From: Mytilisepta virgata
Lineage: Eukaryota > Mollusca > Bivalvia > Mytilida > Mytilidae
Length of the DNA: 64,000 nt
NCBI GenBank assembly: GCA_028015205.1
Contig: CM051514.1
Span: 29,156,150 to 29,220,149, forward strand
Direction: 5' to 3'
Positions 23,597 to 36,125 of the stretch are shown piece after piece (the stretch's first letter is position 1; each line of letters starts with the position of its first letter). A program made the translations under genes and the position numbers. Below the pieces are notes generated by a model that made no database searches, was not told where the DNA came from, and worked only from the letters and a program-made list of their open reading frames with translations.

Positions 23597-24355
23597 TGAA
23601 AGGTTACGACAGTGGGAACAGGTCCAACATCATCTTAGATATTGGAACACTGTAATTGGGTCAATCAATTCGTGATGACGACCGTAAAATTTCCTAAATG
23701 ATGACATCAACTTATCCCTGATAAAACCCTGGTTAAGAAGCTTTTGTGACAGCATTAATCCTGTTTGTCGAAAGTCAGGGTAACTCATACATGCCCTTAA
23801 AAATCGGATAAGCTGAGAAACGTAGACACATATGCAGGCGATGCTGGTATATTGCTACTCAAGAAGGGAAAATTAACAATAGGAACGTTGAAGTCGTCAC
23901 GTTTGTCATAAAGTTTTGTCTTCAAATATCCCTCATGGTCTATTTCCAGAAACAAATCCAAATATTAAGCGGACTTTAGTGTATCTGTAGTATCCTTAAT
24001 TTCAAGCTCACTGGGGTAGATAAAATGTAGAAAGTCTTGGAATTTGGACAACACATCATCTATATAACGAAAGTGAAATTAAAGGATTGGCCTACTTGCT
24101 TTTTGTTTTCACGTAGTAACCCTTGAAAGAAGTCCGCTTCATGTGAGTACAGAAACATATCGGCGAGGAGAGGAGCACAGATGGTTTCCATTGGAATGCC
24201 GATTGTTTGTTGAAAAATTAGACCGTCAAATTCAACGAATATGTTATCTATGAGAAAATCTAACATGTTTGTATTTTCATCTTAAGAATACTTTTTGTCA
24301 GAATCAGAGTGGTTCTTCACGAAATAAGCCTTTGCTCTACCTAGAACAAGAATAA
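23597..24355 (-). pseudogene. Penelope-like reverse transcriptase copy (main family), palm to C terminus
   Basis: Read on the minus strand: LGRAKAYFVKNHSDSDKKYS, then MLDFLIDNIFVEFDG, then FQQTIGIPMETICAPLLADM (palm motif B region, normally GIPMGTNCAPLLAD), then SFNFTF. The expected YIDD catalytic motif follows in a shifted frame at about 24045-24065. After it come LEIKDTTDT, NVPIVNFPFLSSNI, LIRFLRACMSYPDF and KFYGRHHELI in further shifted frames. Breaks and substitutions (MET for MGT) mark it as dead. It ends soon after the coding stop, and its 5' end abuts the LINE at 24480. Confidence 0.8.
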
Positions 24356-24479
24356 TATATGCAATAAACTGTATATTTATCCCGGGTGAAGTTCTTTCAT
24401 TTAGAAATAGTAAAGATAAGGTGGTATCAAGTAGGGGTAAAGAGTAAATTGATTTATATATACAGTCTAGCCTACGTAT

Positions 24480-27400
24480 ACTTAACGAAAGGACCATAGG
24501 GGAAAGACTGGGAAAATATACATCACATCAACTAAATGGTAGCAGTATCATTGATTATTTTATTGTATCTCAACATATTTTAACATATGTGTTATTTACT
24601 CAGGTTGATAAATTTTATAGTGATATACTTGATCATTGTCAATTGTTACACTCATTGAATGTCAATTATTTTGTTCCTTTTAATGCATGCTGTTCACTGA
24701 AACCTTTTACCTCTAAATATATTTGGTAGAAAGACTCTGCGACTGTCTTCCAACAATGTATTTCATCTCATATTGTTAAAGATAAATTAGATGCGTTCGA
24801 ACAGACTACATTTTTTTGACACAGAAACAAGAATAGAATTGATGGTTTCATCTTTTAAAGTCACTCTATATTATGCAGAAACAATTAGATCAACAATTTT
24901 ATCTACTCCAGAGGTATAATAAAGATCAATAGTCAGAGAATCTTTCTTCAGTGCTTTAAACATTACCGGAAAATTAGAAGACAGGAAATTAGCCAATATA
25001 AACAAAACATCAATTAGATTCCATTAGAGATAAAGATCCTAAAGAATATTGGAAATTATTAAATAAACTTCTCTACAAGGATAAACCAGCTAAACCACTC
25101 TCTGCTGAAATATCAGGTGATGACTGGTTACATTATTTCAAAAAAACTAAATGAAGAGAAAAACTTAAATAATATTGATAAACGAAATTTATTAGAAAGT
25201 GTAGAAGCAAACCCTTCATTAAATGAACTTTATTTTACTATAACTGAAAAAGGAATATCTGATGCTATAAACTCTCGTAAAAATAATATAGCTTGTGGTC
25301 TAGACATGATACTTATTCAAATGCTTAAATATGACAAACCCTATCTGTATAAACCCCTATCAACATTTTTTAATAAAGTACTTATCTCTGGGTGATGATC
25401 CTAATAATTAGAGAGGCATCACAATTGGCAGCTGTATTGGAAAATTATTTACAAAAATCCTGAATAACCGATTAGAGCTTTTTATAAAAAAAAAACATAA
25501 AAGAATTTCCCGAAAGCAGGTCAGATTAAAGGGAAGCGAACACAAAATCATATGTTTATATTGAAAAACACACCAAAAAAGGCTCTAAACCTTTATAATC
25601 TTGCTTTGTTGACTTAAGGAAGGCCTTTCATACTATAAACCATATAACACTATTCTATAAAATATTTAAGATAGGAGTGGAAAATATTTCTATAAAATTA
25701 TAAAAAAAAATATGTACCAAAATACAAACGTTTGTGTTAAAACACAAAATCACCTAACATTAGATATTGGTTCATATGTGTGGGCTACGACAAGAAGACA
25801 ATCTGAACCTAATCTTTTTAAAATATTTATTAATGGCTTAACTTCATTTTAGATCAGTTGTGCTCTCCTTGCAAGCTATATAATATACATACAAATTGTC
25901 TTTTATATGCAGATGACTTGGTTATCTTCTCCCAGAGTAAAGAAGATTTTCAAACGTCTCTTCATATTGTGATACATGGGGACTAGAAGTTAATATTAAA
26001 CAAATAAATGTCTTATCTTAAAAACCACAGGTAGACAATTTTTATATGATTTCTTTTTAAAAAATATTAAACTTGAAATGTCTCATCCTACACATATTTA
26101 GGAGTAATATTCAGTGTATCTGATAGCTTTCCTGAAGCTAAAAATACATTGTAAAGAAAAGCCTAAAGGCTTTTTTTTAATTTTCAAAATATTTTACAAA
26201 TTTCAGACCCGATATAAAAACATTAATTCATATATTTAATAATACCGTCCAACCCGTTGTACCAATTCTTCTTATGAAAACATAAACTTAAAATTTTGTA
26301 GATATGCTCTGGGGATCAATAGATTTAACACAAATGCTGCAGTACTAGGAGAATTAGGTAAATACCCATTACTTTTCAATATTATCTGATCTATCGTTAA
26401 ATACTGGAAAAGAATTAGGCAGTCAGATAATATCTTACTGCAAGAATCGTTCCATACTTCCGAAAAGTTATCGGAAGGTGGTAAATCCACATGGGGAAGT
26501 TGTGCTATAAGTATTTTAAATTTTCTAAATATACCCCCTGTTTAACTTTACAGACAAATGTAAATGTAAAAGCTATAATCAATAAAATACAGTTATATAA
26601 ATAAGTACTCTTTTTGATGATACTAGGAAAAATAGGGACCAAAGAAATAAACTAAGAACTATTTTAAACTTGAAAAAATACTTACTAATATTTCCATATG
26701 ACCAATAGTGTACTTTGACCAGATTCAGAGTTGGCTCACATTAATTATCAATCGAGAAAGGCAGACATTCTAACATTAAAGTTGAAAACTGAATTTGTAA
26801 GTTATGTAAGGAAGCGGTAGAAGATGAAATTTAATTTTTACTCGAATGTAAAGAGTTATCTCACATTAGAAATATCTTTAAAACACCAATAGTAAATACT
26901 GCTAAAAATATTGTCCATCTAGATAACAAAGCATTATTTATATGGTTGTTTAGTAATGAAGATAAACATAATTTAGTTATGGTCTGTAATCTTTTTAAAT
27001 ATTTGAACCAACAAAGATATTTCCTTCTGAGTCTCAAACGGAAGGCTAAAGGTTATTATTTCGTGGTATTATGTATGCATTTATGACTAATTATAGAGAA
27101 CTTGATATCGGCCCCCGAGGAACGATATCAGTCGAGGGCTGATAACACGAGCAATGTGAAAAATACCATGTATTAATCTATTTATCACATATTCTGCCAC
27201 TACCAATAAATACTTTTACTATTGAATTAGATTTTCCGGTCTTGGAAAAGAGTTTTGACATCCCTGAATATAAGGTGCACATTCTCAATGCTACACCTAT
27301 TAAACAGTGTTATTTCTTTTATTTGGAGTATAGAGTCAAACAAATGAATACAACTTCGGTTCCTGGGCATTTCCCCCGAGATCTATAGATTCTATAAGCC

Positions 27401-27866
27401 CCTATTGGAACCTGCTTAGGACATTTATGAACGATTAATTCGCCATTTGTCCGGCAGCAAATAACATGCATCAAATTATGCTTTTATTACATATGCAAAA
27501 TCGGCGTTATTTCAACAAAATATATTATAACTGTTATTATAATATACTACTAGATCATTATGATGCTTCTATTAACTACTTTATACAAAAATGTTTCAGG
27601 AGGTGTGTTGTCCCAGTTGCCCCCCTTATATTATATTTTATCATTATATATTATATTGTGACCATGCCATAGGAAAATAGTAAATAAATAACATATGTAA
27701 AAAAATATATGTATATTTTTTTCTTCCTTTCTCTTATATAATTGACAATCATTTAAAATCAATCAAAATATCTAATGTTATGCTATTTCACCATTGATCC
27801 GTGTTAATTGTTTAGCCTCTTTGGGGCGTCTTGATTGACAATAAAGAATATGTTATGTTATGTAAA
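24480..27866 (+). pseudogene. Near full-length decayed LINE (non-LTR retrotransposon) ORF2
   Basis: The C-terminal part of an AP endonuclease is readable at 24481-24620 (RTIGERLGKYTSHQLNGSSI, then DYFIVSQHIL). The reverse transcriptase follows in several frames: SDAINSRKNNIACGLDMILI near 25260-25320; NN-RGITIGSCIGKLFTKIL at 25405-25460; CFVDLRKAFHTINHITLFYK at 25600-25660; and the catalytic LLYADDLVIFSQSKEDF near 25893-25950. Next come a thumb region (YLGVIFSVS at about 26095) and a C-terminal Cys-rich segment CKLCKEAVEDEI, then FLLECKELSHI near 26810-26860. The tail GACAATAAAGAATATGTTAT plus GTTATG at 27838-27866 is a typical LINE 3' end. At least ten frameshifts or stops exclude activity. 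A stretch of about 500 bp at 27096-27600, starting GATATCGGCCCCCGAGG, looks like a later insertion. The CR1/L2/RTE-type clade cannot be settled by eye. Confidence 0.8.
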
Positions 27867-27869
27867 TTT

Positions 27870-29300
27870 TCTGAAAACATACTATACGAGTCTTTGACAC
27901 ATGAGGCAATGCGAGATTAACCGATAAAATAATCAGAAGAAACAACATAGAGTCTGAACATACGGACTCTTTAAACTATACACATCTTCTCTCCACACTA
28001 TAAACATCGTGGAATCAATTTGTTGTAATTAATTTGTACTTTTCTTAAATAACAACCGAATTAAATTAACTGTGGTTGAATTATTGTCATTCTACATTTG
28101 TTTATGTATTGGACTTTTTTTAGTCATTTTGTGATTTATTGTTTTCAACTACCACATATTTTTTATTTAATCCATTAAGGATGGGACACAATTTGTCTGA
28201 ATATGCACATTCAGCATGTTCTGCAGATTATATTTGTTATTTGTTTAAATATGAAGAAAACGTGTTCTTCGTCATAGCAATGATATAGTGCTAATGATTA
28301 TGATCTATCATCGAATTAATATATCATATGTATTACACTTACTCAACTATGCCAAACCACAGGAGATGATAGAACACAATATTTGTCTTTTTATAATCTT
28401 TAACATTCATATTTAAGAGTGATGGTTATAGTATTAAAAATGATGCATAAGCGTAAGCATTTAAATCAGATTGTTTGTACAAGTGTTCAAAAAAAATCAT
28501 CTAAATAACAAAAGGACGAAAGTCGGTTAGATGATATTTCAACTTCATATTTTAGTACAAACTGGTGCATATCTTCTACGTTAAGACGTTTAACACTCAG
28601 TGGTAGTTATGTTTTGGCTAGAATCCTTTAAAAGGACATGTACATTGTCAATCACTTTAAAGGGTCAAATGTCATTAAAAATAAACACATTTATCTAAAA
28701 AAAAAAATCAGGAAAATAATGAAAGTTAAATATATTCTGCTTTTATGAATTTGCACATTCAAAAAATAATTAAAATGCTTTCAGAATTTAATGTTCAATG
28801 TATCCCAATTAAAAATAACTTGGGTTTTCACTCACTGGTAGACGATCACGAAATAAGGAAAAACTGAAAACCATTTTTTTTAAACCTGTTCATGTGGAAG
28901 TTTTATGTAATTTGAATATTTTTTTTCAAAATCAATAACATGAACAATTTCCACCCACTCTCCCCCCAATAACTCTCTCTTTTAAACTGTAATTAAGTCA
29001 AACTAATTCCAAATTTCTACTGGCCTAACTTTAATCATTTTACTTATAGTATAATTATGCTTACGACCAAACAACCTTTAATACGGTGAATTATAAATTA
29101 GTTATAGATTAGATTAATATATAAAATCAAAGCTGGATAAATCGATTCATTTTCAGACATTTTAAAAAAAAATAGTTAATTCTCCATTTACTTTATTTGA
29201 TTTCATATGCAGAATTGTTTAGTTGAAGCAGAATATTCGTCCAATCGGAAAGTCATCTCAACCGAACTGAAGTCAGTTGTTTTCGATTTTCCCCTACTTC
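27870..29300. other. No recognisable feature
   Basis: AT-rich sequence with no supported gene, RNA or repeat. Confidence 0.45.
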
Positions 29301-29301
29301 G

Positions 29302-29328
29302 AATATCCCTTTGGTATCTTGACTTTAC
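29302..29328 (+). repeat. Short retroelement tail motif
   Basis: AATATCCCTTTGGTATCTTG followed by ACTTTAC, as at 15058-15086 and inverted at 20193-20221. It is preceded by TTTTCGATTTTCCCC, which is also found beside the 20-kb copy. Confidence 0.5.
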
Positions 29329-29549
29329 TTAATACATACATGCAAAATTCAGAATAAAGAACAGCACCAAAAACGCTTGAAATACCTTTACGTAGCGTTT
29401 TAAGTTCGTACATCAAGCTCACTGCTTTATTGTTATTGACAGCTAAACTTTTCTATCCTACTTTTTGTTCCGGCTCACTTAAATCAGATGCAAGACGAAA
29501 ATGAATACTGAGGTTTTTATGAACATACACCGCAAATTCATTTTGCTTA

Positions 29550-29692
29550 CGGTGGCGGAAGTGGCAACACCAAAATGCAACAAACAAACCCTGACATCTA
29601 AAAAGTACATCGTACGTCAACGTAGATTCTCCTGTGGCAAATTCTATTCTCAACTGTGCTTCCACACTACCATAATGTACTTCCTGCGACAT
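29550..29692 (-). CDS. Hypothetical first coding exon
   Basis: On the minus strand an ATG in good context (AAAAAATGTCG) opens at 29692 and reads MSQEVHYGSVEAQLRIEFAT, GESTLTYDVLF, then RCQGLFVAFWC. The run of codons to about 29550 is followed by GCCACC|GTAAGC, a plausible splice donor, and the frame stays open to 29453. A GC-richer stretch (29700-29760) lies just upstream, as expected for a 5' UTR or promoter. No family recognised, and the downstream exons (towards lower coordinates) could not be identified. It could also be a chance frame. Confidence 0.35.
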
Positions 29693-30213
29693 TTTTTATA
29701 TCGGAGGAGCTACAAAATGGTCTATCTACTCGCAGTCGAGCAGCCGGCGTGAGTTTCACCCTAGGGGTTTTACATATTTTATGTTGCTTGGATCTATTCA
29801 AAATTATACAAGAAAAGTTAAATTTCTGACTTAAATGTCATTATAACATTGAAAAAATAAAATAATCTGTTTTACCTTGTATGTTTTTAGTATTGAAATT
29901 GGGGCATTAATAACTCGATTTTTTGCACCTTATCAATTGAATAAAGGCAGGAGAGTCAATCCAATGAAGGTGCGTCAGGTAATCTAATCAATATCATATG
30001 GCGAGTTATGATTGATAACCCGTGAAAATATACATGTACCTGCTCTGCTATGAGATTTTCTAACTGTAAACAAAATTATTTAAAAATGGAACTTACTTGA
30101 TAGCTTGAAATTGATTTTTTTTTCTCATACCATAAACCATTTTCTCGTATTTTCATTTGTAGCAAACTGCCACTACGGGATTTGTCATGAATATTCAATA
30201 ATTATATATTAAT

Positions 30214-30895
30214 AGTGAGCTTGAAATTAAGGATACTACAGATACACCAAAGTCCGCTTCATATTTGGATTTGTTTCTTGAAATAGACTATGAGGGACGT
30301 TTGAAGACAAAACTTTATGACAAACGTAATGACTTCAACTTTCCTATTGTTAATTTTCCCTTCTTAAGTAGCAATATACCAGCATCGCCTGCATATGGCG
30401 TCTACGTTTCTCAGCTTATCCGATTTTCAAGGGCATGCGTGAGTTACCCTGACTTTCGGCAAAGAGGATTACTGCTGTCACAAAAGCTTCTTAACCCGGG
30501 TTTTATCAGGGATAAGTTGATGTCATCACTTAAGAAATTTTACGGTCGTCATCATGAATTGATTGACCATTACAGTGTTCCAATATCTAAGATGATGTTG
30601 GACCTGTTCCCACTGTCGTAACCTTTCATGTGCCTCCACCGATTTGTGACTTCCACCGGATTGACTTTGTTGAACTTCACGACGGGTGCCGTATACGGAA
30701 CAGGAACTGCTTACCCTTCCGGAGCACCTGGGTTCACTCCTGGTTTTTATAGGATTTCGTGCTGTTCATTGTTTTTAGTTTTATGTGTTTATTTGTTCTG
30801 ATTGTGGTTGTTCCTTTGTCTTCCCGGGTTTGTCTGTCCAATGGATTACGTTTTTTGATTGCTCCTTAGGTATATTTGTCCTTTTTAATCGAAAA
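30214..30895 (+). pseudogene. Penelope-like reverse transcriptase copy, intact C-terminal frame and 3' UTR
   Basis: The frame is open from about 30214 to the TAA at 30619-30621. It reads SELEIKDTTDTPKSASYLDL, LFLEIDYEGRLKTKLYDKR, FNFPIVNFPFLSSNIPASPA, YGVYVSQLIRFSRACVSYPD, LLNPGFIRDKLMSSLKKFYG and RHHELIDHYSVPISKMML. This is the best-preserved C-terminal part in the window. The YIDD palm motif would lie just upstream but is truncated away. The 3' UTR runs from the stop through GGAGCACCTGGGTTCACTCC to a GTCCTTTTT end at about 30893. The coding region ends about 25 residues after FYGRHH, so no C-terminal GIY-YIG endonuclease is encoded. Confidence 0.85.
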
Positions 30896-31494
30896 GAATT
30901 ATGCAAATTAAAAGGTTAACCCCGCCCGATAATTCCAATAAAATAGAATAACCGGATTATCTTGATCAATGGTATTTCTATCCTACTTATAAATAATGAC
31001 TTTAAAGCATGACATATAAATAACATTCACAATTTTCAGCCATTCCAGCCTGTTACTATGTTTAGATGCACCGGGTTTATATTGGTCACATCAGGCTGCT
31101 ACGATGGAAACTGAGGAATCTATTTGTATCTCCGTCGAAAAAACGTCACCGAGATAAATTATTTTGTGGCTACCGTAATCCTTGATTCCTTTTCAAAATA
31201 ATGTGTACTATTATATAAAACAAAGGGGCTTGTACAAAGATTGCAATTTGTGGCAAATACACTTCTGTAACCGCTTTTCAAAATTTTTTTACTGGATTAT
31301 CCAATTACTGATATGTACACCTGGTAAATTTACATTGTATTTTGCAAGATATTTTTCAACAAAAAAAATTATAGTCGTGAAAACGTTTAAAAAGCTGAAC
31401 AGTATTGAGATTTAATGTTTAACACCATTTTTCGCTAGGATGTCCACTTAATTTTATTTGCTTTCCTGAAAATCATACGCAGTAAAATATTTGG

Positions 31495-32003
31495 CGGTCC
31501 AAAAATCAACAAACAATCGGCATTCCAATCGGAACTAACTGTGCTCCTCACCTCGCCGATCTGTTCCTGTACTCCTATGAAGCGGACTTCCTCCAAGGGT
31601 TCCTACGTGAAAACAAAAAGAAAGTACCTCAATCCTTTAATGTCACTTTTCGTTATATAGATGACGTGTGTTGTCGTTAAATAACGACAAATTCCTAGAC
31701 TTTCTTCATCTCATCTACACAAGGGAGCTTGAAGTTAAGGATACTACAGATACACAAAAGTCCTTTTCATTTGAAGACAAAACTGTATGACAAACGTGAT
31801 GACTGTTCACTTTTCCTTCTTGAGTAACAATATACCAGCATCGCCTGCATATGGCGTCTAAGTTTCTCAGCTTATCCCATTTTCAAGATCATGCGTGAGT
31901 TGCCCTGACTTTTGACAGAGGATTACTGCTGTCACGAAATCTTCTTAACAGGGTTTATCAGGGATAAGATGTCATCCCTTAAGATCGTCATCACGAATTG
32001 ATT
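31495..32003 (+). pseudogene. Penelope-like copy, left part (split by the 8.66-kb element)
   Basis: Reads QQTIGIPIGTNCAPHLADLF, then LYSYEADFLQGFLRENKKK, SFNVTFRYIDDV (catalytic YIDD at about 31655), LEVKDTTDT and later segments in several frames. It stops abruptly at CACGAATTGATT (32003). The missing continuation, TTGACCGTTACAGTGTTCC, begins at 40665. Several small deletions (for example the loss of most of the segment between DTTDT and KTKLYDKR) show it is old. Confidence 0.85.
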
Positions 32004-33144
32004 CGCAGGGTAGTTAAGGCAGTGCCCCTCACTAAAAATGCGCAAAAAAACACATTTTACACAAATACCAAATTAAAGCCAACGTTCAAACACATTTACA
32101 CATACTTTTATGACCACCTGATAGATATCTTTATCCCGATTCGAAATCAATTATAATCGACTAAATAATATATGCAAATTAGGTCACGTGACATGAAAAG
32201 CGAAAGTAAACAAAAGTCATATACAATGCGGAATTGCAAGGGCTAAAACACCATATTTTTTTTTATAACTGGCCATTTTAGAATCGTCAGATATTAGAGA
32301 TATAAAAAACAACTGCTCATTTTTATGATAAAGTCGTTTGATTTTTCTACCTTTAAATTTCCACTCTCTCGCAAGTGAAAATGTCAATTTTTCGAGTTTA
32401 ATCAATATTTATTTCCGTATTACAGTTTTTTTCTATAATGAGCAGCACTTTCCATAAAGCTCGTTCACAAATGCGTGAGCCATTTAAATTTCTACTCGAT
32501 CCATAAAGTTTTAGCCCTTGCAATTTGTATTTTTTATACAAATATTATTAAAAATCGAGAAATCAGCAATTTGTAAAACACTTCAGTGATCAGGAGTAGT
32601 AAAATCGGGACGAAACCGGTCACACGTTATTCCGTATAAGTGTAAAGAAAGGCAACTCTGTTGTCGACTGTCGTGGCAATGAAAAAACTTTCCAAAGCGG
32701 TGAATTGGCTTTTTTATTGTATACAAGAGCCTTCCGCTGAATGGAGAGAAATAAAATCGCGCTTAACAAATCTCTATTAGCAAAAAAGCAATACAATTGT
32801 AACAAACCAATAAAATTGCGTAACAATGCCAAATGCATTCTTATCCCCCCCCGGCGACCAGAAGTATGCGATCGAGGGAATGGCATGAATTATTTTACCC
32901 TTGTTTTACTACCGTCCGCATAGAGGCCGTTTTGTCCAAAGTATTTCTATAGCCTTAGTTTTCAAGGTAGAAACGTTTTACTGTTCTGTTTGAAATTAAC
33001 TCTGAGGTACTTACGGATGTTCTCTGGATCCCCCACCCCATGGAATCTGTCCAAATGATTTCAATAGCCTTACTTTCAAGGTAGAAATGTGTTAATGTTC
33101 TGGTTGAAATTAACTCTGAGGTACATATGGAGGTTATCCGGACA

Positions 33145-33163
33145 CCCCCCCCCCCCCTCCCCC
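33145..33163. repeat. C-rich homopolymer tract
   Basis: A 19-nt C tract with a single interrupting T. Comparable tracts in the same 8.66-kb element lie at 35309-35322 (C) and 36113-36125 (G). Confidence 0.9.
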
Positions 33164-33287
33164 ATGTACAGTTTTGAAATCTTAAATGCTTTATTTCGGA
33201 GGATGATTGTACACATATCATTTAGTCGTGCATACTAAAAATATTTTCATTTTCAATGAACTTTTCATCAAATATATGGATGGGAGA

Positions 33288-33575
33288 ATTTTTGCTTAAC
33301 GTCTAGTGGCAACCATCAATATATGAATATGGACCCTGCTTTGTAATAAAGACTGACACGACGAGCCGGATTTTTAACATGCCAGCCCACGAGGTAACAG
33401 TCCGCAGGAGGACATATCAACTCAGCCCACACATTAATTATACTGACTCCAACCAGACCAGTCCTTTGCACTTACTCCCCAGATGCATGTGCTTGGTGGA
33501 GAATATCAGTTTTAATGGCATCGAACCCGCGACCTTCAACACTCCAGGCGAGCACGAGACCACCAAGGCAGTAAC
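33288..33575 (-). mobile_element. SINE family B copy with tRNA-type B box
   Basis: The left tail TTGCTTAACGTCTAGTGGCA is followed by AGACTGACACGACGAGCCGG, then ATTTTTAACATGCCAGCCCA and GTCCGCAGGAGGACATATCA. The right end carries GGCATCGAACCCGCGACC, the reverse complement of a GGTTCGA-type B box. The head is therefore at the right and the element runs leftward. This is the most complete of the three family B copies in the window. Confidence 0.7.
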
Positions 33576-35308
33576 AGCAAATGTATGAGTCTACATGTGA
33601 CAGTTAAGTAAAAGTTTGCGGTATTGATGGCAGCAGCGAGACCATACTTTTTTGTTTTTGTTCTTAGAAACTATACTTAGATTAGTGAGTGAAAACCTTC
33701 AGGTTGGCTTATAATCCCACATCATCAGGTGACATAATTTAAGTGGAAACATTAAAGATTATCAAAAGAGTAAAATGCATTGTGAAGTGTTACCAAGATA
33801 GAATCACTATCACATTAACTACTGTTTTTAATTGATTGTTATAATTCCTTATGATCCATACTATGCCTTGCAAATGCCAACCTCTGACTTGTCTGAATAA
33901 TTGTTGTATTATGGATACCAAAATTTGCTCATATAGTGTCATATTTATGTTAAACACAAATTGAACAAATCGTCATAATATCATCCAAAATGATATGCGT
34001 CACTTAAATTTTGTGTAAATTTAATTAGCCAGAAAAATCAACTTTTATGAAGATAAAACTGTTAAAACCTTATGACATATTCTTACATCTTATTTCAAAA
34101 ATATAGGTAAATAAATATGTAAACATTGATGCCTTGATTTATGAAACCGGTTTGTAGTTTTTTTGTGGGCTGAGCGTAAATTTGACAACCATAAAATATT
34201 ACCAAAGTTTATCTACCATTTTTTAAGTTGCTAATGATACTGATGTCACTTTATCTGGAGGTCTGTGACTGTTTAATTCAGAAAACTAACATTTTTACCA
34301 AAAACTTGAAGAGTGTTACTTTTAGTGCTGTTATAGATCTTCATGTCCGGATATTTAGTTAAAAGCCTGGAACCTAATGGGTGTTGTGAATGATAAGTGT
34401 ATGTACATGTAACATTATGCAAATCTTTTAAATTGCCTACATATGCAGAAGGAAAAGGCAGTTTTTAAGTTTATTCAAAGGTGACATTGCAATGATGGCA
34501 GTGGTCAAATTTTGGGTACCCAATGCTAATTGGGTTCCATGAACACTGAATGTTCAAAAGTAAACGCTTTGGATGCCTAATTGGCTTGACCTTAAAAATG
34601 CAAAAGAAGTTTAATGTAAGACCTTTTCTTACTGTATTCTTGTGACGGCCTGTTAGGATTTGAGCACAATTAAAAACAATGAATAGTACAAAACCGTGTT
34701 TTGCTTGTCATTAATAATAATTTGGCATCACTTTCCACTGATGAATCATTTCAGCACTTCTTCAAGCAATGACCAGTGATAACAAATTTATAAATCAAAA
34801 TCATCACATAGTCATTTCTCAAAAAAGGTGCCTCTCACTATCCATGTAGATATTCCTCTAGAAATCTGTATACTAATAATATGCAAGAGTAATCTGCAAA
34901 ACAAAAATATTATAATATATGTATTTTATTTATATAATTTCAAATAAGTTTTGTACTTGCTAAAGTAACCAAATGGTTTTCTTGATGGATACTGCAACTT
35001 ATGTGATTTTAACACTAATTTATAAACATTAATAAATATGAATTAGACAGAACAATATAACAATAACAAAAAATCTAATCAGTGCATTGTGTCCGGGTAC
35101 AGTAGCCTACAACGTGACCTATTATTTACATGTGCATTGTTATCGTTGGTAACAGCAGCACAAATAAACAGTGATTTCTATTTGCCTTGTACCCTAAAAC
35201 TAATTTTATGGGCAAGTGTAGAATCTTCTTTCAAAGTATAAAATGTGCCATTCTATAATTTCATGCGCCATCACTATATGCATCAAAAGGTCTATGGCCC
35301 CTGCCACA

Positions 35309-35322
35309 CCCCCCCCCCCCCC
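35309..35322. repeat. C homopolymer tract
   Basis: An uninterrupted run of 14 C in otherwise AT-rich DNA. Confidence 0.95.
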
Positions 35323-35912
35323 AAATCAGTAAAAAGATAGATAAGAGAAAACCGATCATCTTGACATAAAATTTATTCAAAAATATTGTTAATATATCTA
35401 TTTTTTAATGTCGATTTTACCTCGTTATCAAATTACCTCTGACTCAAAAAACTCTAGCAGAATTTCCATCATTGCCACGCGTATTGTGCATTTATATGTA
35501 AAAAACACGACCGTTTGGTTGTGAAAAGGGGAATGGGCAGTTTCACATGTGCCAAACTAAGTAATTCTTTGATACCAATTTTTGATGCACCATTCAGAAT
35601 ATCTTTTTCAATTTTAGTTTAGACTTATTATTTTCGTCACCATGGTCACTGCATCAAGGAATTCGGGGCCAGATTACCGATTTCAAAAAACCTTTGGCCT
35701 CCTTTTAGATACGAGATTGGTCAGACAGTATCATTATACGACAAATCAGCTCGCTGTCGAAACTCACACTCTGAGCTCACACTGTCACTGTACATGTACA
35801 CGTTAGTTTACGTCAATGTAACGTCATTGATTTTTTATATGTGTGGTTAATCGATATTGTGTCTGTTTGAGTGTATACTCCTTACTAAGTTGCGTTCAAA
35901 GTCTACTTTTCA

Positions 35913-35985
35913 AACTAGATCAGGATTTGAACCTGAAACTTACTCAACATGTGTTGAGTTGCTCTATCCACTGAGCTACCTAGCT
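35913..35985 (-). tRNA. tRNA-like sequence, probably a pseudogene or SINE head
   Basis: On the minus strand a 73-nt cloverleaf forms: acceptor AGCTAGG with TCTAGTT (7 pairs including two G-U), D arm GCTC-AGTGGATA-GAGC, anticodon stem ACTCA/TGAGT, variable AAGTT, and T arm TCAGG-TTCAAAT-CCTGA. Boxes A (TAGCTCAGTGG) and B (GGTTCAAATCC) are intact. The anticodon loop has 8 nt (ACACATGT) instead of 7, so a functional tRNA is unlikely. Confidence 0.5.
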
Positions 35986-36112
35986 CTGATATATTAAGAA
36001 AGGAAGTTAAAATTAAAACTACACTGAATTTACAAATTTCTACATTATGATTTGCTGTAATAATAAGCACTGAGGCTGCATACATATATAAAGGATAGTC
36101 AAACTCCAAAAA

Positions 36113-36125
36113 GGGGGGGGGGGGG
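36113..36125. repeat. G homopolymer tract
   Basis: Thirteen consecutive G on the plus strand. It is capable of quadruplex formation in principle. Confidence 0.95.

Noticed and set aside
33379..33588. 69-codon plus-strand frame
   Set aside because: Antisense reading of a SINE-B copy.
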